From assembly GCF_009663395.1 (NCBI RefSeq), contig NZ_QKNW01000001.1, forward strand, positions 1-64,000: a DNA stretch of 64,000 nt. Reading direction: 5' to 3'. Below, one piece after another: positions 8,913-17,626 of this stretch. How positions within the stretch are numbered: position 1 is the first letter of the stretch; each line of letters opens with the position of its first letter. The position numbers and the translations under genes are program-made. The notes under the pieces are model-generated. The model was not told the origin of the DNA, did no database searches, and saw only the letters and a list, made by a program, of their open reading frames with translations. Origin of the DNA: Halosegnis longus (GTDB lineage: Archaea > Halobacteriota > Halobacteria > Halobacteriales > Haloarculaceae).

Positions 8913-9851
8913 TCAATCGCCATCATCAACTGGCGGCTCGGCTCCATCGGCTTGCATCGATCTGAATCCAGAGACGAGCCAATCCGGCAGCGAGCCACCG
9001 TGGCGACGGCGTTGTTGATTTTCGAACGCGATGACGTCCTCGACTTTGTGTCGGAACGCCCGAAGGACGTTTTCTCCGGCCTCCGTGAGCTGGAGCTGGC
9101 TTGACCGGCCGACTGATTCCACCTCGATGTATCCCCGCTCGGCAAGCGGGTTCACGATGTCCGTGTTGATGTACCGATAGGCGCTGTTCCGGTGGTCGCC
9201 GACGGCGTCGAACCCGTCGCGGACAAGTGCGTCCTTGGCGGTGCCATCTTCAGTAACCAGCGTCTCGACGACCGATGCTAACCCAGTAAACTTCGTCTCG
9301 TACTCGGAACTTGCTGTGAGCTTGAGTCCGTGGTCGATGAGATGCCGCTTTTTCATCCGCGCAGGGCCGCGGTTGACACCTGCGATAATCGCCATTCCGG
9401 CGACGAGCTGCCAGCCCGGTGACTGAATGACGTGATCGGGGAGCATACTTCCGGAGACGAACTCACGGGCCTCTGCACCGTGTTCGACGTCGATATCGAA
9501 GGCCCGGGCGTCGGTCGCAGCATCCATGCACGCGAGTGACGCGCCGACCGCGGCGACGCGACCCCCGGCTGCGATATTCACGAACACAGCATCCTGGTCG
9601 TTGTCATACTCACTCGCCAGTGTCGTCACTAGCCCCATGACAACGTAGAGGTCGTCGTGTGGACACGGGTGCGTCTCGACGTCGATACCTGCAGCACCGA
9701 GTTCATCGGTAAGCGTGGCGACCGTCTCACCGTTCGCGAGCGAGGCGTCGGAGAGAAGATGAACGACGTCGGCCCCCTGCTCGACTGCCGGTTCGACGAC
9801 AAATTCGACTTCCCGCTGGACGGGCACGATGTGAACGCTCTCCCCGAACAT
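8913..9851 (-). CDS. HFX_2341-family regulator (CARF-like sensor + winged helix)
   Basis: A 312-residue haloarchaeal regulator. The N-terminal ~150 residues look like a CARF-type Rossmann sensor: ESVHIVPVQREVEFVV (strand 1), GADVVHLLSD, then DLYVVMGLVTTLA and VFVNIAAGGRVAAVGA, the ligand-loop N-I-x-x-G. CARF domains often bind cyclic oligonucleotides; whether this one does is unknown. The C-terminal ~120 residues form a winged helix (AYRYINTDIVNPLAERGYIEVE, a recognition helix and wing). The ATG at 9851 is preferred because a TATTTTATGC box lies 24-33 bases upstream. Divergent from the HEAT-like gene; their shared gap holds an operator-like site. Confidence 0.75.
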   Translation of the reverse strand: MFGESVHIVPVQREVEFVVEPAVEQGADVVHLLSDASLANGETVATLTDELGAAGIDVETHPCPHDDLYVVMGLVTTLASEYDNDQDAVFVNIAAGGRVAAVGASLACMDAATDARAFDIDVEHGAEAREFVSGSMLPDHVIQSPGWQLVAGMAIIAGVNRGPARMKKRHLIDHGLKLTASSEYETKFTGLASVVETLVTEDGTAKDALVRDGFDAVGDHRNSAYRYINTDIVNPLAERGYIEVESVGRSSQLQLTEAGENVLRAFRHKVEDVIAFENQQRRRHGGSLPDWLVSGFRSMQADGAEPPVDDGD

Positions 9852-9890
9852 ACACGTGGTATGCTCGGACACGGCATAAAATACTGTTTG

Positions 9891-9909
9891 CGACTATCCT
9901 GACAATCAG
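9891..9909. promoter_or_regulatory. Operator-like site A
   Basis: Read on the minus strand from 9907, this gives GATTGTCAGGATAGTCG. Its first 11 bases are identical to bases 11322-11332 on the plus strand. It lies in the divergent promoter gap between the CARF/winged-helix regulator and the HEAT-like gene, where a shared operator would be expected. Confidence 0.5.
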
Positions 9910-9990
9910 CATGCCTGATGGGTTTGGTCAGTGCTCCTCGCTTGGCGTAGCCGGGGGAAGGCTAAGTACTCGGCTGCAGAGACACCGAGC

Positions 9991-11310
9991 GTGGGTGACC
10001 CCGACCCAGCAGATGACGCCGACGAGGCGGAGACGTTGGTGGATGAGCTCGCCCAAGCGCGGTCTGAAGACATTCCCCATCACGTCCTCGCGATGGATGC
10101 AGACGCACTTCGGCACCGCATTGCAACGGCCGAGGACGTGATGGTGGTCCACGAGAGTCTGCGAGCGCTGACGGTCCAAGTTGACGTCGGGCCGACGCCT
10201 CACGATGAACGTACAACTGAGGCACTCATGACGGCGCTCACTCGCCACGACAACGAGCGACTTGCCGTCGCAGCCGTCTCGTACTGCCACCAAGTCAGCC
10301 AGGTCGTTCCGGAGCGCGTCGACGAGTACACACGACCGCTCGCAGTTGTGTTAGCTCACGACCAGCCACCGGTGCTGAGTGACCTCTCCACCGACGCGCA
10401 TCATGGCAGCCTTCGAACGATAATACGCACGCTCAACACGGCGGCTGAGGTGGATGCCAGCGCGGTCGTCCCGTGTATCTCAGGACTTGCGCATTATCTC
10501 GACGCCTGGCCGTCACAGCGGAGTCTCCTCGGGTGGATTGTCCAACTGTTCGAACAGGTCGCGATTCCCGATACGGAGACCATCCAATCACGGCCAGCCC
10601 ATCGACCCTTTTACCGCTGGGGGGTTGTCACGGGCCACGCGACGGCGTTTGCTCCGCACGTGCAGACGCTCGCAAGTGTGACCGATATCTGGGATGAGGT
10701 GTGTCGTGGTGCGCTCACAGTCTTGTACGCCGTCACCCGTGCATCGCCGGCGGCTATCGAACCGGCACTTCCAACTGTGATTGACACCTGGCATGCTGCT
10801 CACTCCGACCGGCGGTCGTGGATTTGGCTGTACGGCATCCTCTCGGTGGCTCTTGACGAGACACCGGCACTGTTCGACGGCCACGTAGACCGGATTGTCG
10901 ATGGGATCGCCCGTGACGTGGCCCGGCTGTACGCGCCTCCGCTCGTCTCCCGAGAGCGGTTGACCCGGGCACGGGCCGCACTCCCTGGACAGATGGCGGT
11001 GCTCGTTGCCCTCTCGGCTGTGTTTCCAGCGTCGACGGCACGAGCGATGCGCGAGACACGGCTGGCTGAAGTACTGCGCGGTGTTGATGGTGCGATTGAT
11101 GATCTCACTCCGATGTTAGTGCAGCCCCTCTCGAACAGCGAGCACAGAGCGTGTCACGTGCAATTTTTGGAGCTATTGCATTCCATCGCAACTCGCTATC
11201 CAGCGGCAATCGAATCGCACACTGACGTCTTGCAACCGCTTGCAACAGATGGCTCACCAGATGTCTCCCAAGCCGCTAGAAGACTCCTCGCTGCTGCTGG
11301 CCTGAACTGA
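9991..11310 (+). CDS. HEAT-like helical repeat protein
   Basis: About 439 residues from GTG 9991; an in-frame GTG at 9931 would add 20 residues. The later start is chosen because a CTAAGTA element lies 23-29 bases before it. The protein is acidic at its start (GDPDPADDADEAETLVDEL) and then almost entirely alpha-helical. The last unit, SPDVSQAARRLLAAAG, has the A-helix/B-helix form of a HEAT repeat. No signal peptide, membrane segment or catalytic motif is visible. HEAT-like proteins usually act as protein-binding scaffolds, so it may serve the ATPase gene that follows 86 bases downstream on the same strand. Its specific role is not recognised. Confidence 0.6.
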   Translation: MGDPDPADDADEAETLVDELAQARSEDIPHHVLAMDADALRHRIATAEDVMVVHESLRALTVQVDVGPTPHDERTTEALMTALTRHDNERLAVAAVSYCHQVSQVVPERVDEYTRPLAVVLAHDQPPVLSDLSTDAHHGSLRTIIRTLNTAAEVDASAVVPCISGLAHYLDAWPSQRSLLGWIVQLFEQVAIPDTETIQSRPAHRPFYRWGVVTGHATAFAPHVQTLASVTDIWDEVCRGALTVLYAVTRASPAAIEPALPTVIDTWHAAHSDRRSWIWLYGILSVALDETPALFDGHVDRIVDGIARDVARLYAPPLVSRERLTRARAALPGQMAVLVALSAVFPASTARAMRETRLAEVLRGVDGAIDDLTPMLVQPLSNSEHRACHVQFLELLHSIATRYPAAIESHTDVLQPLATDGSPDVSQAARRLLAAAGLN

Positions 11311-11321
11311 TCAGACACGGC

Positions 11322-11357
11322 GATTGTCAGGACTGTCATGACAGTCTGGACTGTCAG
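11322..11357. promoter_or_regulatory. Operator-like site B with 16-bp palindrome
   Basis: GATTGTCAG (11322-11330) is followed by the perfect palindrome GACTGTCATGACAGTC (11331-11346) and a third half-site GGACTGTCAG (11348-11357). It lies 40-75 bases before the ATPase start, just upstream of where its promoter should be. Its first 11 bases recur as site A next to the CARF/winged-helix gene. Confidence 0.6.
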
Positions 11358-11396
11358 TAACAAGCACCCTTACCGGCTCTCTCCCTCCGACTGTGT

Positions 11397-13019
11397 ATGG
11401 GAGAGCGCTACGGCAAGACCGATGGCGACCGACTGGACGTGTCGAACATTCGCGATGGGGACCACGTCGCTGTCGTGTCCGAAATTGTCACGGAAACCCA
11501 CCAGTCGACACGAACGGCACACCTCAAAGTGAGCGCTACGGGACCGGAAGCCACCGCAGCACCGATCGACGTGGCGGTGCCGTGTGACGCCCTCGACGTT
11601 TCGAGGTCGCTGCAGCAGGGGTCACGGCTCCGACTTTCGGTTCGCGACGGTAAGCTCACGGACGCGACATTTGCGCTTGACAAAACGATTCGCGCAGCTG
11701 CTGCCCAGTTGCCCACTGATCGCTATGCCGTTCCCGTGACCTGGAGCGGGACGTCAGCTGGGCAGACCCAGCTGACAAACCACGTCCAGCCACTGGCCCG
11801 GAACCACTCACTGCTGGTGACAGGTGAACCGGGCGCTGGCAAGACCGAGTTCATCAAACTGCTCCTCCCACAAATCGAGGCCCGACCGGATGAGCCGGTG
11901 GTCGTGTTCAATTTCAAAGACGACTACTCCGAGTGGGCACTCCACGAGACGAATCGCGAGGTCGTTCGCCTCTCGCTTGACGGCTCGACGGACTACTGGA
12001 ATATCTTCCGCGAGGTCGAAGACGAAGATACGTTCGCTCAACTCGGCCATACGCTGTTTGATGAGGCCGAACGCACTGCGAAGAACCCGTTCTTTCCCCG
12101 CACAGCCCGACAGCTCACCGTCGCGGTCATGACGTATCTCCACCGTGAGGCGAAGCGAAGCAAACACAGCGCCGACAATCGGGAACTCGTCTCGTTCCTG
12201 AATCGGTTCGGGAACAAGGACGTCCACCAGCTCCTCGACAGCGACGAACACGCGGATCTACGCGGGGCAATCAGCGCAATCAACCCGGATGCATCGAAGC
12301 AATCGGTCGGGGTGTACTCGACGCTCCAATCAATCGTTCAGGAGGTGCTTACGGGCGATTTCGCAGCAGCAGATGGCGAGTTTTCAATTCGGGAGTACAT
12401 CGAGAACCCCGATAACCGACTACTGCTGCTCGATTATCCGATTCGAGAGGGCGACCGAATGGGGCCCATCTACAAGTTCTTCATCGACCGAGCGATCCAG
12501 CTCATGATTGATGACCCCAACCGAGGTGGGTACTTCGTCCTCGATGAGTTTGCTCGTGTCCCGCAGTTGGAGATGCTCGACACACTCGTGGCCACCGGAC
12601 GGGCCCAACAGACCCAAGCCATCCTGGGCGTCCAGAGCCTCTCCCAGCTCGCGCAGCAGTACGGCGACGCGACAGTGGATTCGATCCTGAGCGGGCTCAC
12701 ACAGGAGGTGCATCTCCGGTCGGGTGACCAGCGGACCGTCGAGTACGTCCGCGACCGGCTCGGGACGAGCGACCAGGTGACGTACTCGTTTGCCGATGAA
12801 GCGAGCGTGAACGGCAAGCCGGTCACGAAGACGGTGTCAAGCACACCGATGACCGGCCAGCTACAGCGACTCGGTGACGGCGAAGCGATTATCTACGCGA
12901 CACGTGGGTGGGTCCACGCGAAGCTTCCCATGTGGAATGAACTCTCCGAGGCGACCCAGCGTGAACTCAGGAAAACGCCTCACCACTCGCTCGGTCGGAC
13001 GGGTCGGGACGATGACTAA
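11397..13019 (+). CDS. VirD4/TraG-like (HerA-FtsK superfamily) ATPase
   Basis: A 540-residue ATPase. Residues 1-120 form a beta-rich domain I do not recognise. The motor domain follows: Walker A GEPGAGKTE (about 143-151), Walker B YFVLDEFARVP (from about 379), then the sensor stretch ATGRAQQTQAILGVQSLSQL and EVHLRSGDQRTVEYVRDRLG. This last order is that of the TraG/TraD/VirD4 coupling-protein C-terminus (LDEF...GR...QS...QL...G). Those proteins pump DNA through conjugation pores as membrane hexamers. This one has no membrane segment, and no relaxase or VirB4 is nearby, so a soluble DNA or protein translocase, perhaps for defence, is an alternative. A palindromic operator precedes it. Confidence 0.8.
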   Translation: MGERYGKTDGDRLDVSNIRDGDHVAVVSEIVTETHQSTRTAHLKVSATGPEATAAPIDVAVPCDALDVSRSLQQGSRLRLSVRDGKLTDATFALDKTIRAAAAQLPTDRYAVPVTWSGTSAGQTQLTNHVQPLARNHSLLVTGEPGAGKTEFIKLLLPQIEARPDEPVVVFNFKDDYSEWALHETNREVVRLSLDGSTDYWNIFREVEDEDTFAQLGHTLFDEAERTAKNPFFPRTARQLTVAVMTYLHREAKRSKHSADNRELVSFLNRFGNKDVHQLLDSDEHADLRGAISAINPDASKQSVGVYSTLQSIVQEVLTGDFAAADGEFSIREYIENPDNRLLLLDYPIREGDRMGPIYKFFIDRAIQLMIDDPNRGGYFVLDEFARVPQLEMLDTLVATGRAQQTQAILGVQSLSQLAQQYGDATVDSILSGLTQEVHLRSGDQRTVEYVRDRLGTSDQVTYSFADEASVNGKPVTKTVSSTPMTGQLQRLGDGEAIIYATRGWVHAKLPMWNELSEATQRELRKTPHHSLGRTGRDDD

Positions 13020-13048
13020 CTGAATACAGGTCACTAGCGATCAGCACA

Positions 13049-13342
13049 ATGACAGAGACGTTAGACGCCCGGTACAACTACGCCGACGACGTCGACCCGA
13101 CAGCCGCCGAGTTTCTCGGTAGCGCCCACGATATCGCCTACGGCGAATCGGGGCGCACGGCAACCGGTGTGAAGGAGATTTACTCCGCAGAGGGCGAACG
13201 GCTCGGCGACATTGTCGTCTGGGCGCGCGACCTCCCGGCCGGCCTGAATGATATCTATCGAGTCGAAACGGATGCCGACGGCGAATTTGTCTCCGTTGAG
13301 ACGGGCGACGATATTGCCGACGCCTTTTATACCGTCCGTTAG
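13049..13342 (+). CDS. Small acidic hypothetical protein
   Basis: A 97-residue protein 29 bases after the ATPase gene and co-directional, probably co-transcribed. It is rich in Asp and Glu with a likely beta-rich core (GERLGDIVVWARDLPAGL, then IYRVETDADGEFVSVET). No cysteines, signal peptide or membrane segment. I do not recognise the family; its position suggests an accessory to the ATPase. Confidence 0.6.
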   Translation: MTETLDARYNYADDVDPTAAEFLGSAHDIAYGESGRTATGVKEIYSAEGERLGDIVVWARDLPAGLNDIYRVETDADGEFVSVETGDDIADAFYTVR

Positions 13343-13464
13343 CTCAGCCTCTGGTCACGTAGAGGGATAGTCTGCGCTCAGCCCTTGGCGGTTGAATAAA
13401 TCGACGAGCGTTCCCACGACAGTATACGAGCCACTTACACTGGCGGTCTTCTTACTGACGGGTG

Positions 13465-14391
13465 ATGCTCACGGATCGCCTCCGTCGCTGGGTCCTCTTT
13501 GATGGGTCACGGCTCACCGTGACCGCTGTCGGGCTCATCGTCGCATATCTGCTCCTCGGGCCAATCGGGCACATTCTGCTCTCGCAGGTGATCACGCCCG
13601 ACCACAGTATTCAGGGCTCTATTCCGCTGGTAACGACGTTCCTGAGTGGCGATCTCCTGCTCGTCTCTATCGTCGTCTCGGTTAACTCACTGTACACGAG
13701 TCAGGAACAGACGCCACTCGACCAGCAGGCTGAGCGGATCGAGGCTGTCGGTGAGTTCCGAAACGAGTTCGAGGAGCTCGTCGATGAACCGATTAGCCCG
13801 TCTGAGCCGGTTCGGTTTCTCCAACTGCTCACCGGCGCGATTCTCTCGGAGGCGCAGACACTCAGGAACGGTGGCGCTGATAACGTGGATGTCGATGCTG
13901 ACGTGAAGGAGTTCGTCGCCGAAATCAGCGAGCAAACCGAGCGCGTCAACAGCCAACTGGAAGATGCAACCACGTCCCTCGATCTGGTGTTAGCGACGCT
14001 GAGCTACGAGTACAGCCGACTTGCAAACGGCCTACGGCGCTTCCGGAGCCAGTACGGTGATGACCTGACCGACGCGGAGCGCGAGCGAATCGAACGGATG
14101 CTCGCGTTGCTCCGACACTTCGCCACCGCACGCGAGTATTTCAAGACCCTGTATCTCAGCCGCGAGTTCGCACGCCTCTCGAAACAGCTCCTGTATCTCT
14201 CACTTCCGGTGATTCTGATGGCGTCGTTCGTGCTCCTACACAGCAGTATCATCCCCGAGACGCACGACATTACGACGGTGCTCATCATCTTCGCGCTGTC
14301 GCCGTTCTTCCTGTTGGCGGCATTCACCGTCCGCGTGGCGACGGTGACAATCAGGACACGGGCAGCCGGGCAGTTCGTCGTCGAGGAGTAA
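13465..14391 (+). CDS. Four-helix membrane protein of unknown function
   Basis: About 308 residues from ATG 13465; a GTG immediately before it is an alternative. Two hydrophobic helices lie near the N-terminus (about 18-40 and 55-75). A long charged helical central domain of about 150 residues follows (AERIEAVGEFRNEFEELVDEP, later YEYSRLANGLRRFRSQYG). Two C-terminal helices are LLYLSLPVILMASFVLLHSS and VLIIFALSPFFLLAAF, with a conserved-looking motif FKTLYLSREFARLSKQL before them. The architecture matches a haloarchaeal membrane family that I know only as uncharacterised. It lies 122 bases after the small acidic gene on the same strand. Confidence 0.65.
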   Translation: MLTDRLRRWVLFDGSRLTVTAVGLIVAYLLLGPIGHILLSQVITPDHSIQGSIPLVTTFLSGDLLLVSIVVSVNSLYTSQEQTPLDQQAERIEAVGEFRNEFEELVDEPISPSEPVRFLQLLTGAILSEAQTLRNGGADNVDVDADVKEFVAEISEQTERVNSQLEDATTSLDLVLATLSYEYSRLANGLRRFRSQYGDDLTDAERERIERMLALLRHFATAREYFKTLYLSREFARLSKQLLYLSLPVILMASFVLLHSSIIPETHDITTVLIIFALSPFFLLAAFTVRVATVTIRTRAAGQFVVEE

Positions 14392-14508
14392 TCCTCCGAA
14401 CCACGCCCGCCGTGCAATCGCGGCGTCTGCGTTCCTCGCATTGCAGTCCGTTTCGGTCCGCCAAGCAGGGGACCCAGCGGTTATACACACGCCAATCGTG
14501 TGCTGCAT

Positions 14509-15498
14509 ATGGATATCCAGGACGTGCTTCCGCAAGATTCGATTCCGAGTATCGACGAGCCGTCGTTTGGCGCGTCGTACTTCGGTGACGACGACGATGA
14601 CGTCATCGTCGTTGGAAGCGATCCGCCACGCGCGTATCCGGTTCGCATCCTCAGCTATCACGAAATCGTCAACGACGTACTCGATGGAAGCTTCCACTCC
14701 GGTACGTTCACATCTTCAGACGCCTCCGACGAGCAGCTTCCAATCGCGGTTACGTGGTGTCCCATCTGTGCCAGCGGCATTGTCTACGTCCGCGCGGCGG
14801 GTGGGCAGGTACTGACGTTCGGTACCTCCGGAAAGCTCGCTGACGACGCGCTCGTGATGTACGACCAGGAGACCGAATCGGAGTGGAAACAACCGCTCGG
14901 AGAAGCCATCACTGGGCCGCTCGACGGGGAGTCACTGCCGGTCGTCCCTGCGTCCATGATGCCATGGCACCAGTTCCGCGAGGCGTATCCGGATGGCATC
15001 GTGCTACAGCCTGTGTACGGCGGCGAGCGCGACCCGCGGGAGGGCTCGCCCAAAACGGCGTACGACATGACGCCATACGAGCGATACGAGTCGAAGGAGG
15101 CATTCGGCCTGCGAGCGATGCGTGGCGAAGGACCGGAACGGACGTGGGACAGAGACGACATCAGCGCGAAAACGACGGTACTGGGCATTGTCCACGATGG
15201 CGACGCGGTGGGGTACCCGCTGCCCATGATTCAATCGGAAGGCGGTGTCGTCTCTGATTCCGTCGGTGGACGCAGCGTGCTCATCGTCAGTAGTGGCGAT
15301 AATATTCACGCCTTCGCGCATCCAGGCGGCCAGTTCGAATTTCGCGACGAGACGCTGTACGGCGACGGTGTGTCGTGGAACCTCGCGACCGGAGAAAGCA
15401 GCGACGGCCGGCAGTTGACACGGCTTCCAGCCCGCCGTCTTTACGCGTTCGCGTGGCAAGATGACCACGGCCGAGAGAGCTTTTACGGACTCAACTGA
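14509..15498 (+). CDS. DUF3179 domain protein
   Basis: About 329 residues from ATG 14509. Family landmarks are DPPRAYPVRILSYHEIVND, then ITWCPICASGIVY-like (here VTWCPICASGIVYVRAAG), GKLADDALVMYDQETESEW, and late GDGVSWNLATGES. DUF3179 proteins are widespread and uncharacterised. The CPxC pair suggests metal or redox chemistry, but this is inference. No signal peptide is seen. It stands alone, after the membrane protein and before a decayed region. Confidence 0.85.
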   Translation: MDIQDVLPQDSIPSIDEPSFGASYFGDDDDDVIVVGSDPPRAYPVRILSYHEIVNDVLDGSFHSGTFTSSDASDEQLPIAVTWCPICASGIVYVRAAGGQVLTFGTSGKLADDALVMYDQETESEWKQPLGEAITGPLDGESLPVVPASMMPWHQFREAYPDGIVLQPVYGGERDPREGSPKTAYDMTPYERYESKEAFGLRAMRGEGPERTWDRDDISAKTTVLGIVHDGDAVGYPLPMIQSEGGVVSDSVGGRSVLIVSSGDNIHAFAHPGGQFEFRDETLYGDGVSWNLATGESSDGRQLTRLPARRLYAFAWQDDHGRESFYGLN

Positions 15499-15651
15499 CT
15501 CCTCTGGAGTGCATCTCAGGTTGTGGTAGTGTCTTCTGTCCGCTCACAATCTGCACAGAATCGCGTATGCCGCCGGAAATGCCCTGAGCGGATATTTGTG
15601 GTAATTTCCACCGCGTTGCACGATAGATAGTTTCGTTCAAATCCAGGGGCA
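15499..15651. other. Non-coding stretch beside decayed genes
   Basis: No supportable gene or repeat. It separates the DUF3179 gene from the ParA remnant. Confidence 0.4.
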
Positions 15652-16039
15652 TTAGCTGATGTCCTGGCCCCATTCGCGAAACTGCTCAGTGATTGCCTCA
15701 GGGTCCGCAGTGGCCACAGTTGCTTCGGAAGATTTCGCCCATTGGCTCTGCTTGATCGGCCTCGCGCTGGAGACACTCGTTAAGATCGGCCAGCATGTTG
15801 TGTTCCGAAACGATGTCTATGTCGTGTTCTGCAGTCCTGATGAGGTCGTGGAACTCCCCCTTCGGTCGACGACTCATGTGTCGAACGAGGGTATCAACTG
15901 GTTCACTGCGGTCCAGATCCGCCCCAAGGAGACGGCTCAAGCCGCCGTCCTGTGGGTCCAATGGGACCACGAGCACGTCCAGGCCGGCGCGGGCGTGTGC
16001 GACGGCGAGATTCGCGGTAGTGGTTGACTGGTTCAGCAA
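15652..16039 (-). pseudogene. ParA/MinD-type ATPase remnant lacking the P-loop
   Basis: The frame reads LLNQSTTTANLAVAHARAG then VLVVPLDPQDGGLSRLLGA, which aligns with the ParA start NQKGGVGKSTTTANLAVALA...DLDPQGGL. The six residues KGGVGK of the deviant Walker A are missing, as if 18 bases had been excised. Near 15720 the frame must shift by one to continue as SSEATVATADPEAITEQFREWG to a stop at 15652-15654. The middle and much of the C-terminal half of a ParA (usually 250-300 residues) are absent. A dead partition gene, suggesting that a plasmid or integrated element once lay here. Confidence 0.7.
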
Positions 16040-16347
16040 GCGTGCTGAGGAGGCGCTCCGGACCCGCGTGTCACGATTCGACTCACGGCTCGGACTCGAT
16101 GACGTGCCCGTATGGGTCGGAGAAATTGATGACCGGTGGGTGAGTACGACGATGAAACGGTTCGTCTCAGTTGGCGGTTGATTTTGGTACCTTTCGAATC
16201 CAAGATTATGCCATCGTTCACGAATTAGCCCACTCAGTGCATGGAGAACACGTCGACGCGTTCCGGAATACGGTCGGTGCTCTTCTCCCCGACTACGAAG
16301 ATCGTCGTGAATGGCTCAGAGTGAACGGGAACGCTCTGGCTATGTGA
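16038..16347 (+). pseudogene. YgjP/DUF45-type M48 metallopeptidase remnant, frameshifted
   Basis: From about 16038 one frame encodes KRAEEALRTRVSRFDSRLG and a degraded RWGS-like segment, then stops at TGA 16179-16181. The next frame, open from about 16171 to TGA 16345-16347, encodes YAIVHELAHSVHGEHVDAF and LLPDYEDRREWLRVNG. This is the HExxH zinc site and C-terminal signature of YgjP-type metal-dependent hydrolases. The N-terminal ~100 residues are gone, replaced by the antisense ParA remnant. Two truncated genes therefore abut tail-to-tail-like at about 16038. Confidence 0.75.
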
Positions 16348-16583
16348 TAGCCTCCGCCCTGTCCTGTGCGTATTTGCGTGCATGAGCGCACAATCAGTCC
16401 TCGTTTGAGGAACTCAACAACGAAGTTATGCTCACCATCGCTCTCTGTTTACATCCGGTTGGGTTCTGAGGCCTAGGACGGCTGATTTCGGCACCATCAA
16501 ATCTAAAACGCCGCTATTTTTCACAGGACTCCGTAACGGATCTCATCGAGCTGAACAAAGTCGAACAGCGCGAGAGCCGGTAG

Positions 16584-17555
16584 CTACCGGATTCCGAGCA
16601 CCCACCGTACGATTTCTGAGGCGGTGAACAGCCCACCCTCCAGCCGCGACAACACCCGACCGGTCCAGAGCGCAGCGACCATGAGCAGGGAGACGACAGC
16701 CAGCCACGCGAACGTCTCCAGTGCCACGCCACTCACCGCGAGTGGACGCACGACGGCCGCAACGCCGAGTATTCCGGTGACGTTGTAGATGTTGCTCCCG
16801 ACGACGTTGCCGACCGAGACGCCGAGACTCCCCCGCTGGATGGCGACGAGCGAGACGGCAAACTCCGGGGTCGAGGTGCCGGCCGCGACGATAGTGCCGC
16901 CGATGACCCACTCGGAGATGCCGGCGCCGCGCGCGAGTTCGGAGGCAGCGACCACCATGAAGTCGCCGCTCACCAACACCACCGCCAGCCCGCCGACGAG
17001 GAGCGCGACGTCGCGGCCGCGGAAGCTGACCTGCTCGGTGACCGCACGGGTCAGGCTCGGGGTGTCGGCCGAGTCGTCGGCCGCCGACGGCTCCGGGCGA
17101 TTAGTGCGGAGCAGATAGGCGGTGTAGCCGGCGAACAGCCCCACCAGCACGACGCCCTCCAGTCGCGTGACCTGGAGGTCGGCGAGGGCGATACCGCCGA
17201 CGGCCGTGGCTGCGAGTAACGCGAGTCCGTCGCGGTGGAGCAGCGACTTCTGAATCGGTATCACGCGCAACAGCGAGACCACCCCGAGGATGAAGGCCAG
17301 ATTGTAGATGTTCGAGCCGAGCACGTTCGCGACCGCGATATCGCCGATTCCCTTGAGCGCGGCATCGACCGAGACCGACAGCTCCGGCGTGGAGGTGCCC
17401 ATCGCGACGATGGTGAGCCCGATAGTCAAATCCGAGAGCCCGAACCGGCGCGCCAGTCGGACGACGGCGTCGACCAGCAGCCGCGCTCCGACCCACAGCC
17501 CGAGTATCGAGAGGACGATGACGCCGAGTTGGACGACTGGCCCACCTTGTACCAT
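16584..17555 (-). CDS. Calcium/sodium antiporter (CaCA family, YrbG-like)
   Basis: A 323-residue inner-membrane exchanger swapping Ca2+ for Na+. About ten hydrophobic helices in two inverted halves are joined by a charged loop near residue 160. Both alpha repeats are intact: GTSTPELSVSVDAALKG with NVLGSNIYN in the first half, and GTSTPEFAVSLVAIQRG with NVVGSNIYN in the second. The paired Glu in GTSTPE are the ion ligands. The ATG at 17555 gives MVQGGPVVQLGVIVL, placing the first helix right after the start. A 14-bp palindrome (16577-16590) spans its stop codon. Downstream of the PAS gene on the same strand but 71 bases apart. Confidence 0.93.
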   Translation of the reverse strand: MVQGGPVVQLGVIVLSILGLWVGARLLVDAVVRLARRFGLSDLTIGLTIVAMGTSTPELSVSVDAALKGIGDIAVANVLGSNIYNLAFILGVVSLLRVIPIQKSLLHRDGLALLAATAVGGIALADLQVTRLEGVVLVGLFAGYTAYLLRTNRPEPSAADDSADTPSLTRAVTEQVSFRGRDVALLVGGLAVVLVSGDFMVVAASELARGAGISEWVIGGTIVAAGTSTPEFAVSLVAIQRGSLGVSVGNVVGSNIYNVTGILGVAAVVRPLAVSGVALETFAWLAVVSLLMVAALWTGRVLSRLEGGLFTASEIVRWVLGIR

Positions 17556-17626
17556 CGCACGTAGAGACCAGGCAGCGACCAATCAATGTTTGGTACTCGT
17601 CCACACGTGTACCCGACGCTATCGTC

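Noticed and set aside
11397-13019. Calling the VirD4-like ATPase a conjugation coupling protein
   Set aside because: No membrane segments, no relaxase, VirB4 or pilus genes in the window; the motor-family match alone does not show conjugation.
16577-16590. 14-bp palindrome over the antiporter stop codon
   Set aside because: Short, with no T-run or partner copy; kept only as a note, not called a terminator.
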